Below, piece after piece: positions 9,012 through 17,047 of a DNA stretch of 59,423 nucleotides. The notes below the pieces were generated by a model. It saw only the letters and a list, made by a program, of their open reading frames with translations, was not told the DNA's origin and made no database searches. How positions within the stretch are numbered: the stretch's first letter is position 1; every line of letters starts with the position of its first letter. A program made the translations under genes and the position numbers. The DNA comes from Sedimenticola sp. (GTDB lineage: Bacteria; Pseudomonadota; Gammaproteobacteria; Chromatiales; Chromatiaceae): positions 1-59,423 of the forward strand of contig JALSTP010000096.1 of assembly GCA_026983675.1 (NCBI GenBank). The letters run 5' to 3'.

Positions 9012-10166
9012 TCAGTATTTCTTGATCGAAAAGGTGACGCGCCTGTTCAGCCGCCGGCCGTCTTCGCTACTGTTGTCGGCGACAGGCATGCTCTCTCCAA
9101 AGGGCTTGGCCACGAGCTGATTACGCGAAACACCCTGACCGACGAGGTAGTCGATGACTTGCTCGGCTCGCCTCCGGGAGAGTTCCATGTTGTAGTCGGT
9201 GGAACCCAACGAGTCGGTATGGCCCTCCACGTCGACCTGCATACTGGGGTATTTTTTCAGGGTGTCGACCAAGGGCTCGAGATCCTTCTTGGATTGTGGC
9301 GTCAGATCGTCTCCATCCAGCGAAAAATAGACCACGGGAAGATCCAGGTCGCTCAGGATGTGGGCAGGCACAATCGCTGCATCGGCGCGCGGTCCTCCCG
9401 TGCCCGGGCGCGCTTCGACGGCCTCACCCGACCCATCCCCGCTGGGTGCGTTGTCTGCCGTGTCACCGGCATTCGTCTCCATAGCCGCCGGCTCCTCCAC
9501 AACCGCCGCGGGTGCGGCGGCAACCATCGGTGCGGTGGCCTTGCCAAAACGCTTGATCAGACTGAGGCTCAGCAGTTTGGCGTCCTTGTCATAGGAGACG
9601 AATTCAGCACGGGCGGCAAAACCGTTGGCCCAGCCGTACTCGGCCCCGACGCCCAGATGCAAGTGAAGCTCTGCGTTCTGCCGATAGTCGAGATTGGAAC
9701 GGTTGTCCATCTTTCCCAAGCCGATGCGTCCAAACAGAGAGAGCCCCTCCCGCCGGTAAAAGCCCTCGTCGTCGTCGCTGGAGTCTGCATAATCGGCAGC
9801 GTCCTTGCTGTTGTAGAGATAGCCGAGCAGGCTGACGCCATAATGCTTATACTCGACGTCACCGGCGTGCTGACCCGTGGTGCGGTATCCTATACCCGCT
9901 TCTCCAAGGTTGGCATAATAACCTTCCAGCGTGAAGCGTGGTGACAGATCGATACCTGCATGCAGGATGCCGGCGAAATCGTTGTCGTCATCCACTTCGT
10001 AGCAGTTGCAGGAGGATTCCGGCTTTAGACGGGAGATGCCAATCCCGAGTCCCAGATATCCCCGTTGCTGGAATTCCCGTTCGCCGGACATATCCGCCGC
10101 GAACAGGCCGCCGGGCGTGAACGCTGCGCCGATTATTGCGATAGCGATAAGCTGCTTGTCGTTCAA
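9012..10166 (-). CDS. OmpA-family outer-membrane protein (beta-barrel plus peptidoglycan-binding domain)
   Basis: I place the start at a TTG (LNDKQLIAIAIIGAAF) because AAAGGAG lies 7 bp upstream and a signal peptide follows, giving 384 residues; earlier in-frame ATGs lack both. After the signal peptide comes an OmpA-like 8-strand barrel (about residues 35-215), a Pro/Ala-rich linker, and a C-terminal OmpA domain with VEGHTDSLGS and LSRRRAEQVIDYL. It should tie the outer membrane to peptidoglycan. The TTG overlaps the TGA of the upstream adhesin-like gene (TTGA), so the two are probably translated together. Confidence 0.85.
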   Translation of the reverse strand: MNDKQLIAIAIIGAAFTPGGLFAADMSGEREFQQRGYLGLGIGISRLKPESSCNCYEVDDDNDFAGILHAGIDLSPRFTLEGYYANLGEAGIGYRTTGQHAGDVEYKHYGVSLLGYLYNSKDAADYADSSDDDEGFYRREGLSLFGRIGLGKMDNRSNLDYRQNAELHLHLGVGAEYGWANGFAARAEFVSYDKDAKLLSLSLIKRFGKATAPMVAAAPAAVVEEPAAMETNAGDTADNAPSGDGSGEAVEARPGTGGPRADAAIVPAHILSDLDLPVVYFSLDGDDLTPQSKKDLEPLVDTLKKYPSMQVDVEGHTDSLGSTDYNMELSRRRAEQVIDYLVGQGVSRNQLVAKPFGESMPVADNSSEDGRRLNRRVTFSIKKY

Positions 10167-12847
10167 TTTAAAACTCCTTTCCGTTGAAACCCGATGAGGA
10201 GAAGGGCAGCTAGCAGGAACCAGTCCATTCCGCCCCCTCCATGACCCTCGATACCCGTGGTCAATTGGCAACCGGAACAGTCCGGTTCGAGAAAATCCGG
10301 AACGCCGTTACCATCACCATCGGGGAGCGCCAAAGGACGGGCGGCAAGTGTGTCGTCATACCCATCATGATCCGCGTCGGTGAAGCCGTCGATCCGGCCA
10401 TCGTCATCGGTGTCAGCAAAGCCCGCCTCGGAAATGTCCTGTTTGCCATCGCCGTCACTGTCGAGGTCGTGAACATCCGGAATGCCGTCCCTGTCGGTGT
10501 CTGGCGGGGTTAGCGTATGTTGTCCGTTGTCCGCCCTCCGATCGCCATCGCCGTCGGGCAGTCCGGCTTCGATAACATCCGGTATGCCATCGTTATCGCT
10601 GTCGAGGTCAAGAAAATCGGGCTGTCCGTCGCCGTCGGTATCCACGGGCGCATCACCGATTTGATCATTGTCGTAATCGGTCTGTCCGCTGTCCGCCATG
10701 GTCTCCACATCATCGGCGAGGCCGTTGGCGCCAAAGCTGTTGTGGGAATCGATGCGGCCGTCACCGTCCGCATCCAACGCCCCCCGTTCGGAAGCATTGA
10801 GGCCGGACTCCGCCAGATCCAGGATCCCGTCTCCATCGGCGTCGGGGTCCTGATAGTTGGGCAGGCCGTCGCCATCGAAATCGGCAGTTCCTTCCACGGT
10901 ATCCGGGATTCCATCGTTGTCGTCATCGATGTCAGTGTCATCTGCGATACCGTCCCCATCGAAGTCGGGTGCGTTCTGGGTGACATTGGCCGTGACACTC
11001 GCGGTGTCGCTCCCGCCCTTTCCGTCGCTTACGGTGTAGCTGAAGGTCTCGGCGCCAGTGAAACCGGCGGCCGGAGTGTAGTCGATGGCGTTGCCATTGA
11101 TGACCGCGTTGCCGCCATTGTCGGGCGCGCCGACGGCGGTGATGGTGAGGGTGTCGCCATCTGGATCGCTGTCATTGGCAAGTACATTGAGGGTCTGGGT
11201 GGCGCCGGCCTGGACCGTGGCCGTATCGTCGCCGGCAACGGGCGGCTGATTGGGCGTGGTGGTGACCGTCACAGTGACGTTCGCGGTGTCGTTTCCGCCC
11301 TTTCCATCGCTTACGGTGTAGCTGAAGGTCTCGGTACCCGCGAAACCGGCGGCGGGTGTGTAGTCGATGGCATTGCCATTGATGACCGCGCTGCCGCCAT
11401 TATCGGGCGCGCCGACGGCGGTGATGGTGAGGGTGTCGCCATCTGGATCGCTGTCGTTGGCAAGTACATTGAGGGTCTGGGTGGCGCCGGCCTGGACCGT
11501 GGCCGTATCGTCGCTGGCGACGGGCGGCTGATTGGGCGCGGTGGTGACTGTCACGGTGACGTTCGCGGTGTCGTTTCCGCCCTTTCCATCGCTTATGGTG
11601 TAAGTGAAGGTCTCGGTGCCGGTGAAGCCGGCGGCGGGCGTGTAGTCGATGGCATTGCCATTGATGACTGCACTGCCGCCGTTGTCGGGCGCGCCGACGG
11701 CGGTGATGGTGAGGGTGTCGCCATCGGGATCGCTGTCATTGGCGAGCACGCCGATGGTCTGGCTGGCGCCGGCCTGAACCGTGGCGGTGTCGTCGCTGGC
11801 GACGGGTGGCTGATTGGCCGCGACGGTTACCGTCACGGTACCGGTCGCCGTGCCCGCGTCGTTGTCGTAGACCGTATAGGTGAACGTCTCCGTTCCGGTG
11901 AAGCCTGCCGCAGGGACATAATCTATGGTGCGGTTGTCGGCGTTGATGGTGGCGCTCCCGCCTTGATCGGGGGTGGAGACTTGGACGACGGTGAGCGCCG
12001 CATTGCCGCCATCGTCGGTATCGTTGGCCAGGACGTCCAGATTTTTCGGGGTGTCAGTCTGGGTTGTGGGCGTGTCATTCGTCACCTGGGGCAGCTCGCC
12101 GCTGTCGAGCATCAGAAACACCTTGCCATCACCACCGTCGGATCCCGTCGCTCCGCTCTGGGTGAGCCGAATGCCGGAGATAGGCGTGTTGGCCGGGACC
12201 AGGTCGGTGAGGGGATAGATGGTGACGAATACATTCTGCGTGGCGTTGCTGTTGGGAACGCCGGCATCCACGCCACTGTCGATATAGGTGCTCCCGGGCG
12301 TGGTGGGGAGGGCGTTGCCAGTCAATGCCCCTCCACTGTCGAGCGCCTGGACCTCCATGGCGTTGTTGCCGTTCCGCTCCGTGACGAGGACGTAACGGTT
12401 GGCGGCGGCGCGGGTGGGGTGAGTGTACGCGAACTCGAGATAGTCCGTGCCGTTGATGGTTTGGTCGAGCGACAGGTAGTGGGTCAGGTCGCGGTCCTTG
12501 TTGGCATCCAGCAACGCGGGGTCGAATACGGCTGGACCGTCGGTGATGTTGTTGCCGATCACGTCGCGGTTCATGAGAAACTCGCTGGTGGCGGCGGGAG
12601 TGGCGAACTGGTAGCGCACTGAATCCGGAACGATGATGGTGTCGAACGGATTCGGTTGGCCCGTGACGGTGAATGCATTGAGGACGGCGCCGTTACTGCC
12701 GCCCGAACCGGTGATATTGAACGTTACCTCGCTGCTGTTCAGCGCGGCGCCAAAAGCGCTGGAAGCAAGGAGAACGCCCATGGCGACGCTCAGCCCCCGG
12801 AGCGCCGGCCGATACGATTTGCCTGCCGAAGTCTTCTTGTGTTCCAT
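10163..12847 (-). CDS. Large exported Ig/cadherin-like repeat protein with calcium-binding repeats and C-terminal sorting tail
   Basis: An 894-residue protein with a signal peptide ending near SSAFGAA (about residue 35), an N-terminal domain of unknown fold (about 36-255), then four tandem domains of about 94 residues of the NQPPVASDDTATVQAG / VLANDSDPDGD / DYTPAAGFTGTETF type. Around 200 residues of thrombospondin type-3-like D-x-D-x-D-G repeats, likely Ca-binding, follow. The end has CSGC, a Gly cluster, one hydrophobic segment and a basic tail, resembling GlyGly-CTERM-type sorting signals. Probably a surface or matrix protein; its ligand cannot be told. It is coupled to the OmpA-family gene downstream. 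Confidence 0.8.
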   Translation of the reverse strand: MEHKKTSAGKSYRPALRGLSVAMGVLLASSAFGAALNSSEVTFNITGSGGSNGAVLNAFTVTGQPNPFDTIIVPDSVRYQFATPAATSEFLMNRDVIGNNITDGPAVFDPALLDANKDRDLTHYLSLDQTINGTDYLEFAYTHPTRAAANRYVLVTERNGNNAMEVQALDSGGALTGNALPTTPGSTYIDSGVDAGVPNSNATQNVFVTIYPLTDLVPANTPISGIRLTQSGATGSDGGDGKVFLMLDSGELPQVTNDTPTTQTDTPKNLDVLANDTDDGGNAALTVVQVSTPDQGGSATINADNRTIDYVPAAGFTGTETFTYTVYDNDAGTATGTVTVTVAANQPPVASDDTATVQAGASQTIGVLANDSDPDGDTLTITAVGAPDNGGSAVINGNAIDYTPAAGFTGTETFTYTISDGKGGNDTANVTVTVTTAPNQPPVASDDTATVQAGATQTLNVLANDSDPDGDTLTITAVGAPDNGGSAVINGNAIDYTPAAGFAGTETFSYTVSDGKGGNDTANVTVTVTTTPNQPPVAGDDTATVQAGATQTLNVLANDSDPDGDTLTITAVGAPDNGGNAVINGNAIDYTPAAGFTGAETFSYTVSDGKGGSDTASVTANVTQNAPDFDGDGIADDTDIDDDNDGIPDTVEGTADFDGDGLPNYQDPDADGDGILDLAESGLNASERGALDADGDGRIDSHNSFGANGLADDVETMADSGQTDYDNDQIGDAPVDTDGDGQPDFLDLDSDNDGIPDVIEAGLPDGDGDRRADNGQHTLTPPDTDRDGIPDVHDLDSDGDGKQDISEAGFADTDDDGRIDGFTDADHDGYDDTLAARPLALPDGDGNGVPDFLEPDCSGCQLTTGIEGHGGGGMDWFLLAALLLIGFQRKGVLN
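10958..11804 (-). repeat. Three near-identical 282-bp tandem coding repeats
   Basis: Within the adhesin-like gene the NQPP motif recurs at about 11240, 11522 and 11804, exactly 282 bp (94 codons) apart, and the units between are almost identical at the DNA level. A fourth unit (about 11805-12090) encodes the same fold but is diverged. Such repeats allow copy-number change by recombination or slippage. The left limit is approximate. Confidence 0.85.
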
Positions 12848-13122
12848 CCTCGTTCCTCAGTCTGGGTTATCGATCTGGTGGGAGACCCTCCCGGTCTCCT
12901 GGAGATGTTGCCCGGTACCTGAGGTACTGGACCTTCCCCGGCGCTGAAATATGAATCCCGTTCCCGCGGACATGGTACTGGAATCCGGTTATTGTCCAAA
13001 GACGAGAACTGCGGGTTTACATATGTTGACAAATCAGGGCGGTCTTCGGTCGGCAACTCGGTGGCAGCGGGTATCAGGAGGGTATGAGGCTTGGCCGCCC
13101 TGTTTCACAAAATCCCACGCCC
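12848..13122. other. Non-coding stretch upstream of the adhesin-like gene
   Basis: This 275-bp stretch presumably holds the promoter of the minus-strand adhesin-like gene. A ribosome binding site (GAACGAGG on the minus strand) lies directly before its ATG. I see no convincing promoter hexamers and no gene. Confidence 0.5.
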
Positions 13123-13363
13123 TTAGTCCGACAACAATATATATCGTATTCAGCCGTGGCCTGTCTTTGAATATCATGGGGTTAGGGGCTTCAGGCAGGC
13201 GCCGGACCTGCGTTCCAGTGCGCTGGACAGGATGTCCAAGTGTCGCGAGTGCATGGATGCGCTGGAGCGACCTTGGCAAGGGAACAACCCTTGCCTGCGC
13301 ACTGCGCCTTGTTCCGACGCCTGCCTGAAGCCGTGAATGCGATATACATTGTTGCCGGGTTAA
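13123..13363 (+). mobile_element. MITE-like element A, copy 1 (short form, 241 bp)
   Basis: The ends form an imperfect inverted repeat of about 24 bp (left TTAGTCCGACAACAATATAT; right end complementary, 20 of 24 matching). Internally GGCTTCAGGCAGGCGCC near the left and its complement near 13312-13330 form a second, nested inverted repeat. It encodes no plausible protein. Two longer copies lie at 15812-16147 and 21538-21870. This copy lacks an internal module of about 93 bp that both others have. Confidence 0.82.
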
Positions 13364-13424
13364 TAATACTTCCTCGCCCCTTGAGATGTGGGGAGTGGAA
13401 CGTGCGCGGAGGTGGATGTTCGAA

Positions 13425-13460
13425 CCCTCACCCTGGCCCTTTCCCGGTCTTGGGAGAGGG
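13425..13460 (+). repeat. REP-like hairpin sequence
   Basis: The sequence begins CCCTCACCCTGG and folds into a 9-bp stem (CCCTTTCCC with GGGAGAGGG, one wobble pair) around a GGTCTT loop. This resembles C-rich hairpin repeats scattered between genes in many proteobacteria, judged from general knowledge. It lies 61 bp beyond MITE copy 1. The remaining sequence to 13573 has no gene I can support. Confidence 0.5.
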
Positions 13461-13573
13461 GGCAATCGGACTCGGGGCCGATCAATCCGGCTTTCAGCCG
13501 GTGGGGCATTCATCGAATTCGATAGGCTGAGTCGATCGCGCTCCCGGGATTTTCAGCCGGACAGCATTGAAGA

Positions 13574-14329
13574 TCAGGGGGATTCCATGGAAAGGGCGTC
13601 AAAGGCCTGCCCGGTGGTTCCGGCACTGTCGGGCCCCATCAGGTAGAGGTAGATATCCATGAAGCCGTCCGGTGTGGGTAACGTCTGTGGATCCTCGCCG
13701 GGGTAGGCGAAGGCCCGCAGCTTGGTTCGGGTCGGCGGGGGGGCAATGCTGTTGACCCGGATGTTGCTGCTGTCGCGCGTCTCTTCGGCCAGGATCTGCA
13801 TGAGGCCCTCGATACCAAATTTGGACACGCCATAGGCGCCCCAATAGGCCTTGCCGCGCCGCCCCAAGCGGTCGGACGTGAAGATCACCGAGGCGTCGTC
13901 ACTGCGGCGGAGCAGGGGCAGGCAGGCCTGGGTGAGCAGGAAGGGGGCGGTCAGGTTGACCTGCAGGACGCTGTTCCAGGCATCCAGGTCATAGTCGTCG
14001 ATCCGGCTCAGGAGTTTGAGCTGGGCCGCATTGTGCAGCAGCCCGTCGAGCCGGCCGAATTCCTGATAGAGGGTCTCCGCCATGCCGGGATACTCGCTTT
14101 CGGGCGCCTTTTCGAGATCCATCTCGAAGATGGCCGGCTGCGGGCCACCGGCCTCCTCGATTTCATCGTAGACCCGTTCCAGTCGGGGCATGGACCGGGC
14201 GAGCAGCACCACCGTTGCGCCGTGGCTGGCGAAGGTCTTGGCCGCCACGCGCCCGATACCGTCGGTCGCCCCGGTCACCAGGATGATACGGTCTTTGAGA
14301 AGGTCTTTTGGAGGAGTGTAATCGTTCAT
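13574..14329 (-). CDS. Short-chain dehydrogenase/reductase (YciK-like)
   Basis: A 251-residue NAD(P)-binding oxidoreductase with the Rossmann motif TGATDGIG (about residues 20-27), the NAA motif (HNAAQ), a serine in VIFTSDRLG and the catalytic pair Y-x3-K (YGVSK). Sequence and position at the end of a ubiG-phosphatase-SDR run match the YciK family. Its physiological substrate is not established. The gene starts 10 bp after the HtrA stop and is the last of the minus-strand block. Confidence 0.85.
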   Translation of the reverse strand: MNDYTPPKDLLKDRIILVTGATDGIGRVAAKTFASHGATVVLLARSMPRLERVYDEIEEAGGPQPAIFEMDLEKAPESEYPGMAETLYQEFGRLDGLLHNAAQLKLLSRIDDYDLDAWNSVLQVNLTAPFLLTQACLPLLRRSDDASVIFTSDRLGRRGKAYWGAYGVSKFGIEGLMQILAEETRDSSNIRVNSIAPPPTRTKLRAFAYPGEDPQTLPTPDGFMDIYLYLMGPDSAGTTGQAFDALSMESP

Positions 14330-14339
14330 GGGGGCGGGT

Positions 14340-15728
14340 TCATTGTGAGACGAGCAGGATGGTGCGTCCGCCGCGGCGCAGCTTCACCAGCGAGATGCCC
14401 CCGCTCCTGCGAACGATGCGCCGCAGGTCGCTCAGGCTGCGGATGCTCGATTTGTTGACGGCGATGACGGTGTCGCCCGGTCGCAGTCCATTTTCCCAGG
14501 CAGGACTTCCCTTGCGCACCGTCCCTATTTTCACTGCTTGATAACGGCCGAACGCGGTGGTGTCTTCCACCTCGCCGAACAGGGCGCCTTTGAACGCGGG
14601 GTCGAATTCGGCGCCATCGACATAGTCCGCATAGGGATCGGCGATAACGCCGGACAGCTCCAGTGTGCGCCCTTTGCGCACCACATCGAGCGTGAAGCGG
14701 CTGCCGGCGCGCATCAGACCGATGGTGTTGCGCAGTTCGGTGGCCGAACGCACCGACCGGCCGTTGGCGCCCACCACGAGGTCGCCTACCTTCAGTCCCG
14801 CCTTTGCCGCAGGGGAGCCATGTTCCACCTGGACGATCACCGCGCCATGGCGGTTCGGCAGCCCGAGCGCCTGGGCCACGTCGGGCGTGACGTTCTGCAC
14901 CCGGACGCCGAAGATGCCGCGCCGCACCTCGCCGAACTTGATCAGTTGTTGCATCACCGACTTCGCCATATTGACCGGTATGGCGAAGCCGATGCCGACA
15001 TTCCCTCCGTTGGGCGCGAGAATGGCGGTGTTGATGCCCACCAGTTCACCGCGCAGGTTGACCAGGGCGCCGCCGGAATTTCCGGGATTGATGGAGGCGT
15101 CTGTCTGGATGAAGTTTTCGTAGCCCTCGATACCCAGCCCGCTGCGCCCCAGGCCGCTGACGATACCGGAGGTGACCGTCTGGCCGAGCCCGAAGGGATT
15201 GCCGATTGCCACCACGAAGTCGCCCACGCGCAACGTGTCCGAGTCGGCCAGAGTAACGCTTGCGAGACCCTCCGGCGGCACCTGGATGATGGCAATGTCG
15301 GTCTCGGGATCCGAACCGATGGGTCTGGCAGTGAGTTTTCGGCCATCTTTGAGGGTTACCGTGATCTCATCGGCCTTGTCGACCACATGGTGGTTGGTGA
15401 GGATATAGCCCTTGGCTGCGTCCACGATCACGCCACTGCCAAGGCTTTGGCTCTCGCGCTTTCTGGACCGCTTGGGCAAGTCGAAGAAGTAGCGGAAGAA
15501 GGGGTCGCTCAGGAGCGGGTTTTCGTCGATACGGATCAGGGTGCGGGTGGAGATGTTCACCACCGCCGGGGTGACCCGCTCCAGCATGGGGGCGAGCGAG
15601 GGGAGCGGCCGGCCATCCACCGCCACTGGCAGGCTGGCCTGGCAGGCGCTGACTGTCATCAGTGTGCCCATGGCCAGCACAATCAGGATCGCATTGGCTT
15701 TCAGGGCCTTCCATTCTTTTCGGGCCAA
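14340..15728 (-). CDS. Second HtrA-family serine protease (DegQ/DegS-like, two PDZ domains)
   Basis: Using an in-frame TTG at 15728 the protein has 462 residues: a basic N-terminus, a hydrophobic segment and a possible lipobox ending VSA-C29, then a trypsin-like domain with H114 (TNHHVV), D144 (ETDIAII) and S218 (GNSGGAL), and two PDZ domains. The start is uncertain: no ribosome binding site precedes the TTG, the first ATG (15671) would give a very short export signal, and MITE copy 2 ends about 80 bp upstream. The frame stays open through the MITE to 16262, but the translated repeat is not protein-like. Role: envelope quality control, inferred from the family. Confidence 0.8.
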   Translation of the reverse strand: MARKEWKALKANAILIVLAMGTLMTVSACQASLPVAVDGRPLPSLAPMLERVTPAVVNISTRTLIRIDENPLLSDPFFRYFFDLPKRSRKRESQSLGSGVIVDAAKGYILTNHHVVDKADEITVTLKDGRKLTARPIGSDPETDIAIIQVPPEGLASVTLADSDTLRVGDFVVAIGNPFGLGQTVTSGIVSGLGRSGLGIEGYENFIQTDASINPGNSGGALVNLRGELVGINTAILAPNGGNVGIGFAIPVNMAKSVMQQLIKFGEVRRGIFGVRVQNVTPDVAQALGLPNRHGAVIVQVEHGSPAAKAGLKVGDLVVGANGRSVRSATELRNTIGLMRAGSRFTLDVVRKGRTLELSGVIADPYADYVDGAEFDPAFKGALFGEVEDTTAFGRYQAVKIGTVRKGSPAWENGLRPGDTVIAVNKSSIRSLSDLRRIVRRSGGISLVKLRRGGRTILLVSQ

Positions 15729-15811
15729 GCGATGGCGCGCGGAGGCGGTGCGGCAATCTGCGTGGAGCGATGCCCCGCGGTTGGAGATCCGTCTACTTTG
15801 CGAACGGCGCG

Positions 15812-16147
15812 TTACTAACTCGGCAACAATATTTATCGTATTCAGCCGTGGCGTGCCGATTCGCAGCAAGGCGGCCCATCGCCGCTGTAGCCACCCTACA
15901 GCACGATGGGGCACCGCAGTCTGCGGGCCGGCACGCCGCGGCCTGTCTTTGAATATCATAGGGTTAGGGGCTTCAGGCAGGCGCCGGACCCGCGTTCCAG
16001 TACGCTGGACAGGATGTTCAAGTGTCGCGAGTGCATGGATGCACTGGAGCGACCTTGGCAAGGGAATGACCCTTGTCTGCACACTGCGCCTTGTTCCGGC
16101 GCCTGCCTGAAGCCCTGAATGCGATATATAGTGTTGCCGGGTTAATA
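15812..16147 (+). mobile_element. MITE-like element A, copy 2 (long form, 336 bp)
   Basis: Terminal inverted repeats of about 25 bp (left TAACTCGGCAACAATATTTA, right complementary) bound a non-coding 336-bp sequence in the same orientation as copy 1. A module at about 15849-15942, bounded by GGCGTGCCG and its complement CGGCACGCC, is present here and in copy 3 but absent in copy 1. It occupies most of the gap between the squalene-synthase-like gene and the second HtrA gene. I see nothing else in 15729-16228. Confidence 0.85.
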
Positions 16148-16228
16148 CCTTCGATCGTGGTGACAACGTCGCTGCACACAGGCGTCTGCAGAGGCGGACA
16201 AGGGCGGTGTTCATCTTGGTTGCATGCC

Positions 16229-17047
16229 TCACAATGTTCGGTAAAGGCGCCATGATAGCCAAAGTTTGTACAAAGGGGTTAGCGCCACGCGCTGCCCGAT
16301 GACGGGAAAACCCGCTTTCTCCATTTCCCCCAGCAGGGTTTCAGCGAGCTGAGCCTGGATAAGCACGGGCAACAGCCGCCTGTTGGTGGGCGTGGCCGAA
16401 AGGGCGCCGTGCGAACGGGCCGCATCGGCGAGCCGGGACATGAGGGCGGTGGCGCTCTCCGGTTCGATGCCGATGGCGCACTGGACGCCATACGCCGCCA
16501 TCAGATCCTTGGGGAGCAGGCAGCGGCCGGCGCGCAGGTGCGCGCCCATGTCTTGAATCGCCGTCGCCATGCCGATCAATCCGCCCAGTCTGCGGGCCTT
16601 GCAGACGAGGGTATCGGGGGGCGCGGGGGAGAGAATGTGGGTGAAGAGTTCGCACAGGGCGCCCTGTCCTTGTTCCCAGTGCGCGATCAGGCCGGCGGTA
16701 TCGGTGAAAGGCGACCGCCGGATTTCCGCGATGATTGCATCCGCCATGTCGAACAGGGGATGGGGTGGCAGGAGACGTCGTTCGAAAAGGCGCGCGAGTG
16801 ATTCGCCAAGAGGATGCTCGGAACGTCCGCCCGTGACACTGCGTTCCAGTTCGTCCCGCCACCAGCCCGCCTTTCGCAGGGCAACCGCGGGCTCCGAACA
16901 TTCCGCCGGGATTTGGAACAGCCGGGCATAGACGGCTGCCAACAGCGCCAGGTCGTCCCGCGTATCGGGCGGGGCGTAGCGGATGGCATAATAAAGGTCG
17001 GAACCCAAGGGCGTGGCGGTATTGGGATAGCGGTCCTCGGTGGTCAA
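16229..17047 (-). CDS. Squalene/phytoene synthase-like protein with degenerate active site
   Basis: A 272-residue protein starting at a TTG that overlaps the stop of the phosphatase gene (TTGA). It has the overall pattern of the squalene/phytoene synthase superfamily: YYAIRYAPPDTRDDL at the N-terminus, GWWRDEL, and KARRLGG..MATAIQDMGAHLRAGRCLLP. In active enzymes two Asp-rich motifs bind Mg and diphosphate; here the second is reduced to a D-M-G-A-H arrangement and the first is only partly kept. It may therefore be non-catalytic or act on another substrate. The neighbours (quinone biosynthesis and wall recycling) do not settle the role. Confidence 0.6.
   Translation of the reverse strand: MTTEDRYPNTATPLGSDLYYAIRYAPPDTRDDLALLAAVYARLFQIPAECSEPAVALRKAGWWRDELERSVTGGRSEHPLGESLARLFERRLLPPHPLFDMADAIIAEIRRSPFTDTAGLIAHWEQGQGALCELFTHILSPAPPDTLVCKARRLGGLIGMATAIQDMGAHLRAGRCLLPKDLMAAYGVQCAIGIEPESATALMSRLADAARSHGALSATPTNRRLLPVLIQAQLAETLLGEMEKAGFPVIGQRVALTPLYKLWLSWRLYRTL

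Noticed and set aside
10958-12090. Possible CRISPR-like periodic repeats
   Set aside because: The 282-bp units are contiguous protein-coding domains without spacers.
10517-12622. A 701-codon open frame on the plus strand opposite the repeat protein
   Set aside because: Low-complexity translation that follows the repeats on the other strand; the minus-strand gene has a signal peptide and recognisable domains.
12951-13530. Short open frames over MITE copy 1 and its flanks
   Set aside because: They arise from repeat sequence, recur with frameshifts in the other copies, and lack ribosome binding sites.
15729-16262. Upstream extension of the second HtrA protein through MITE copy 2
   Set aside because: The frame is open by chance; the translated MITE is not protein-like and the same repeat reads differently elsewhere.
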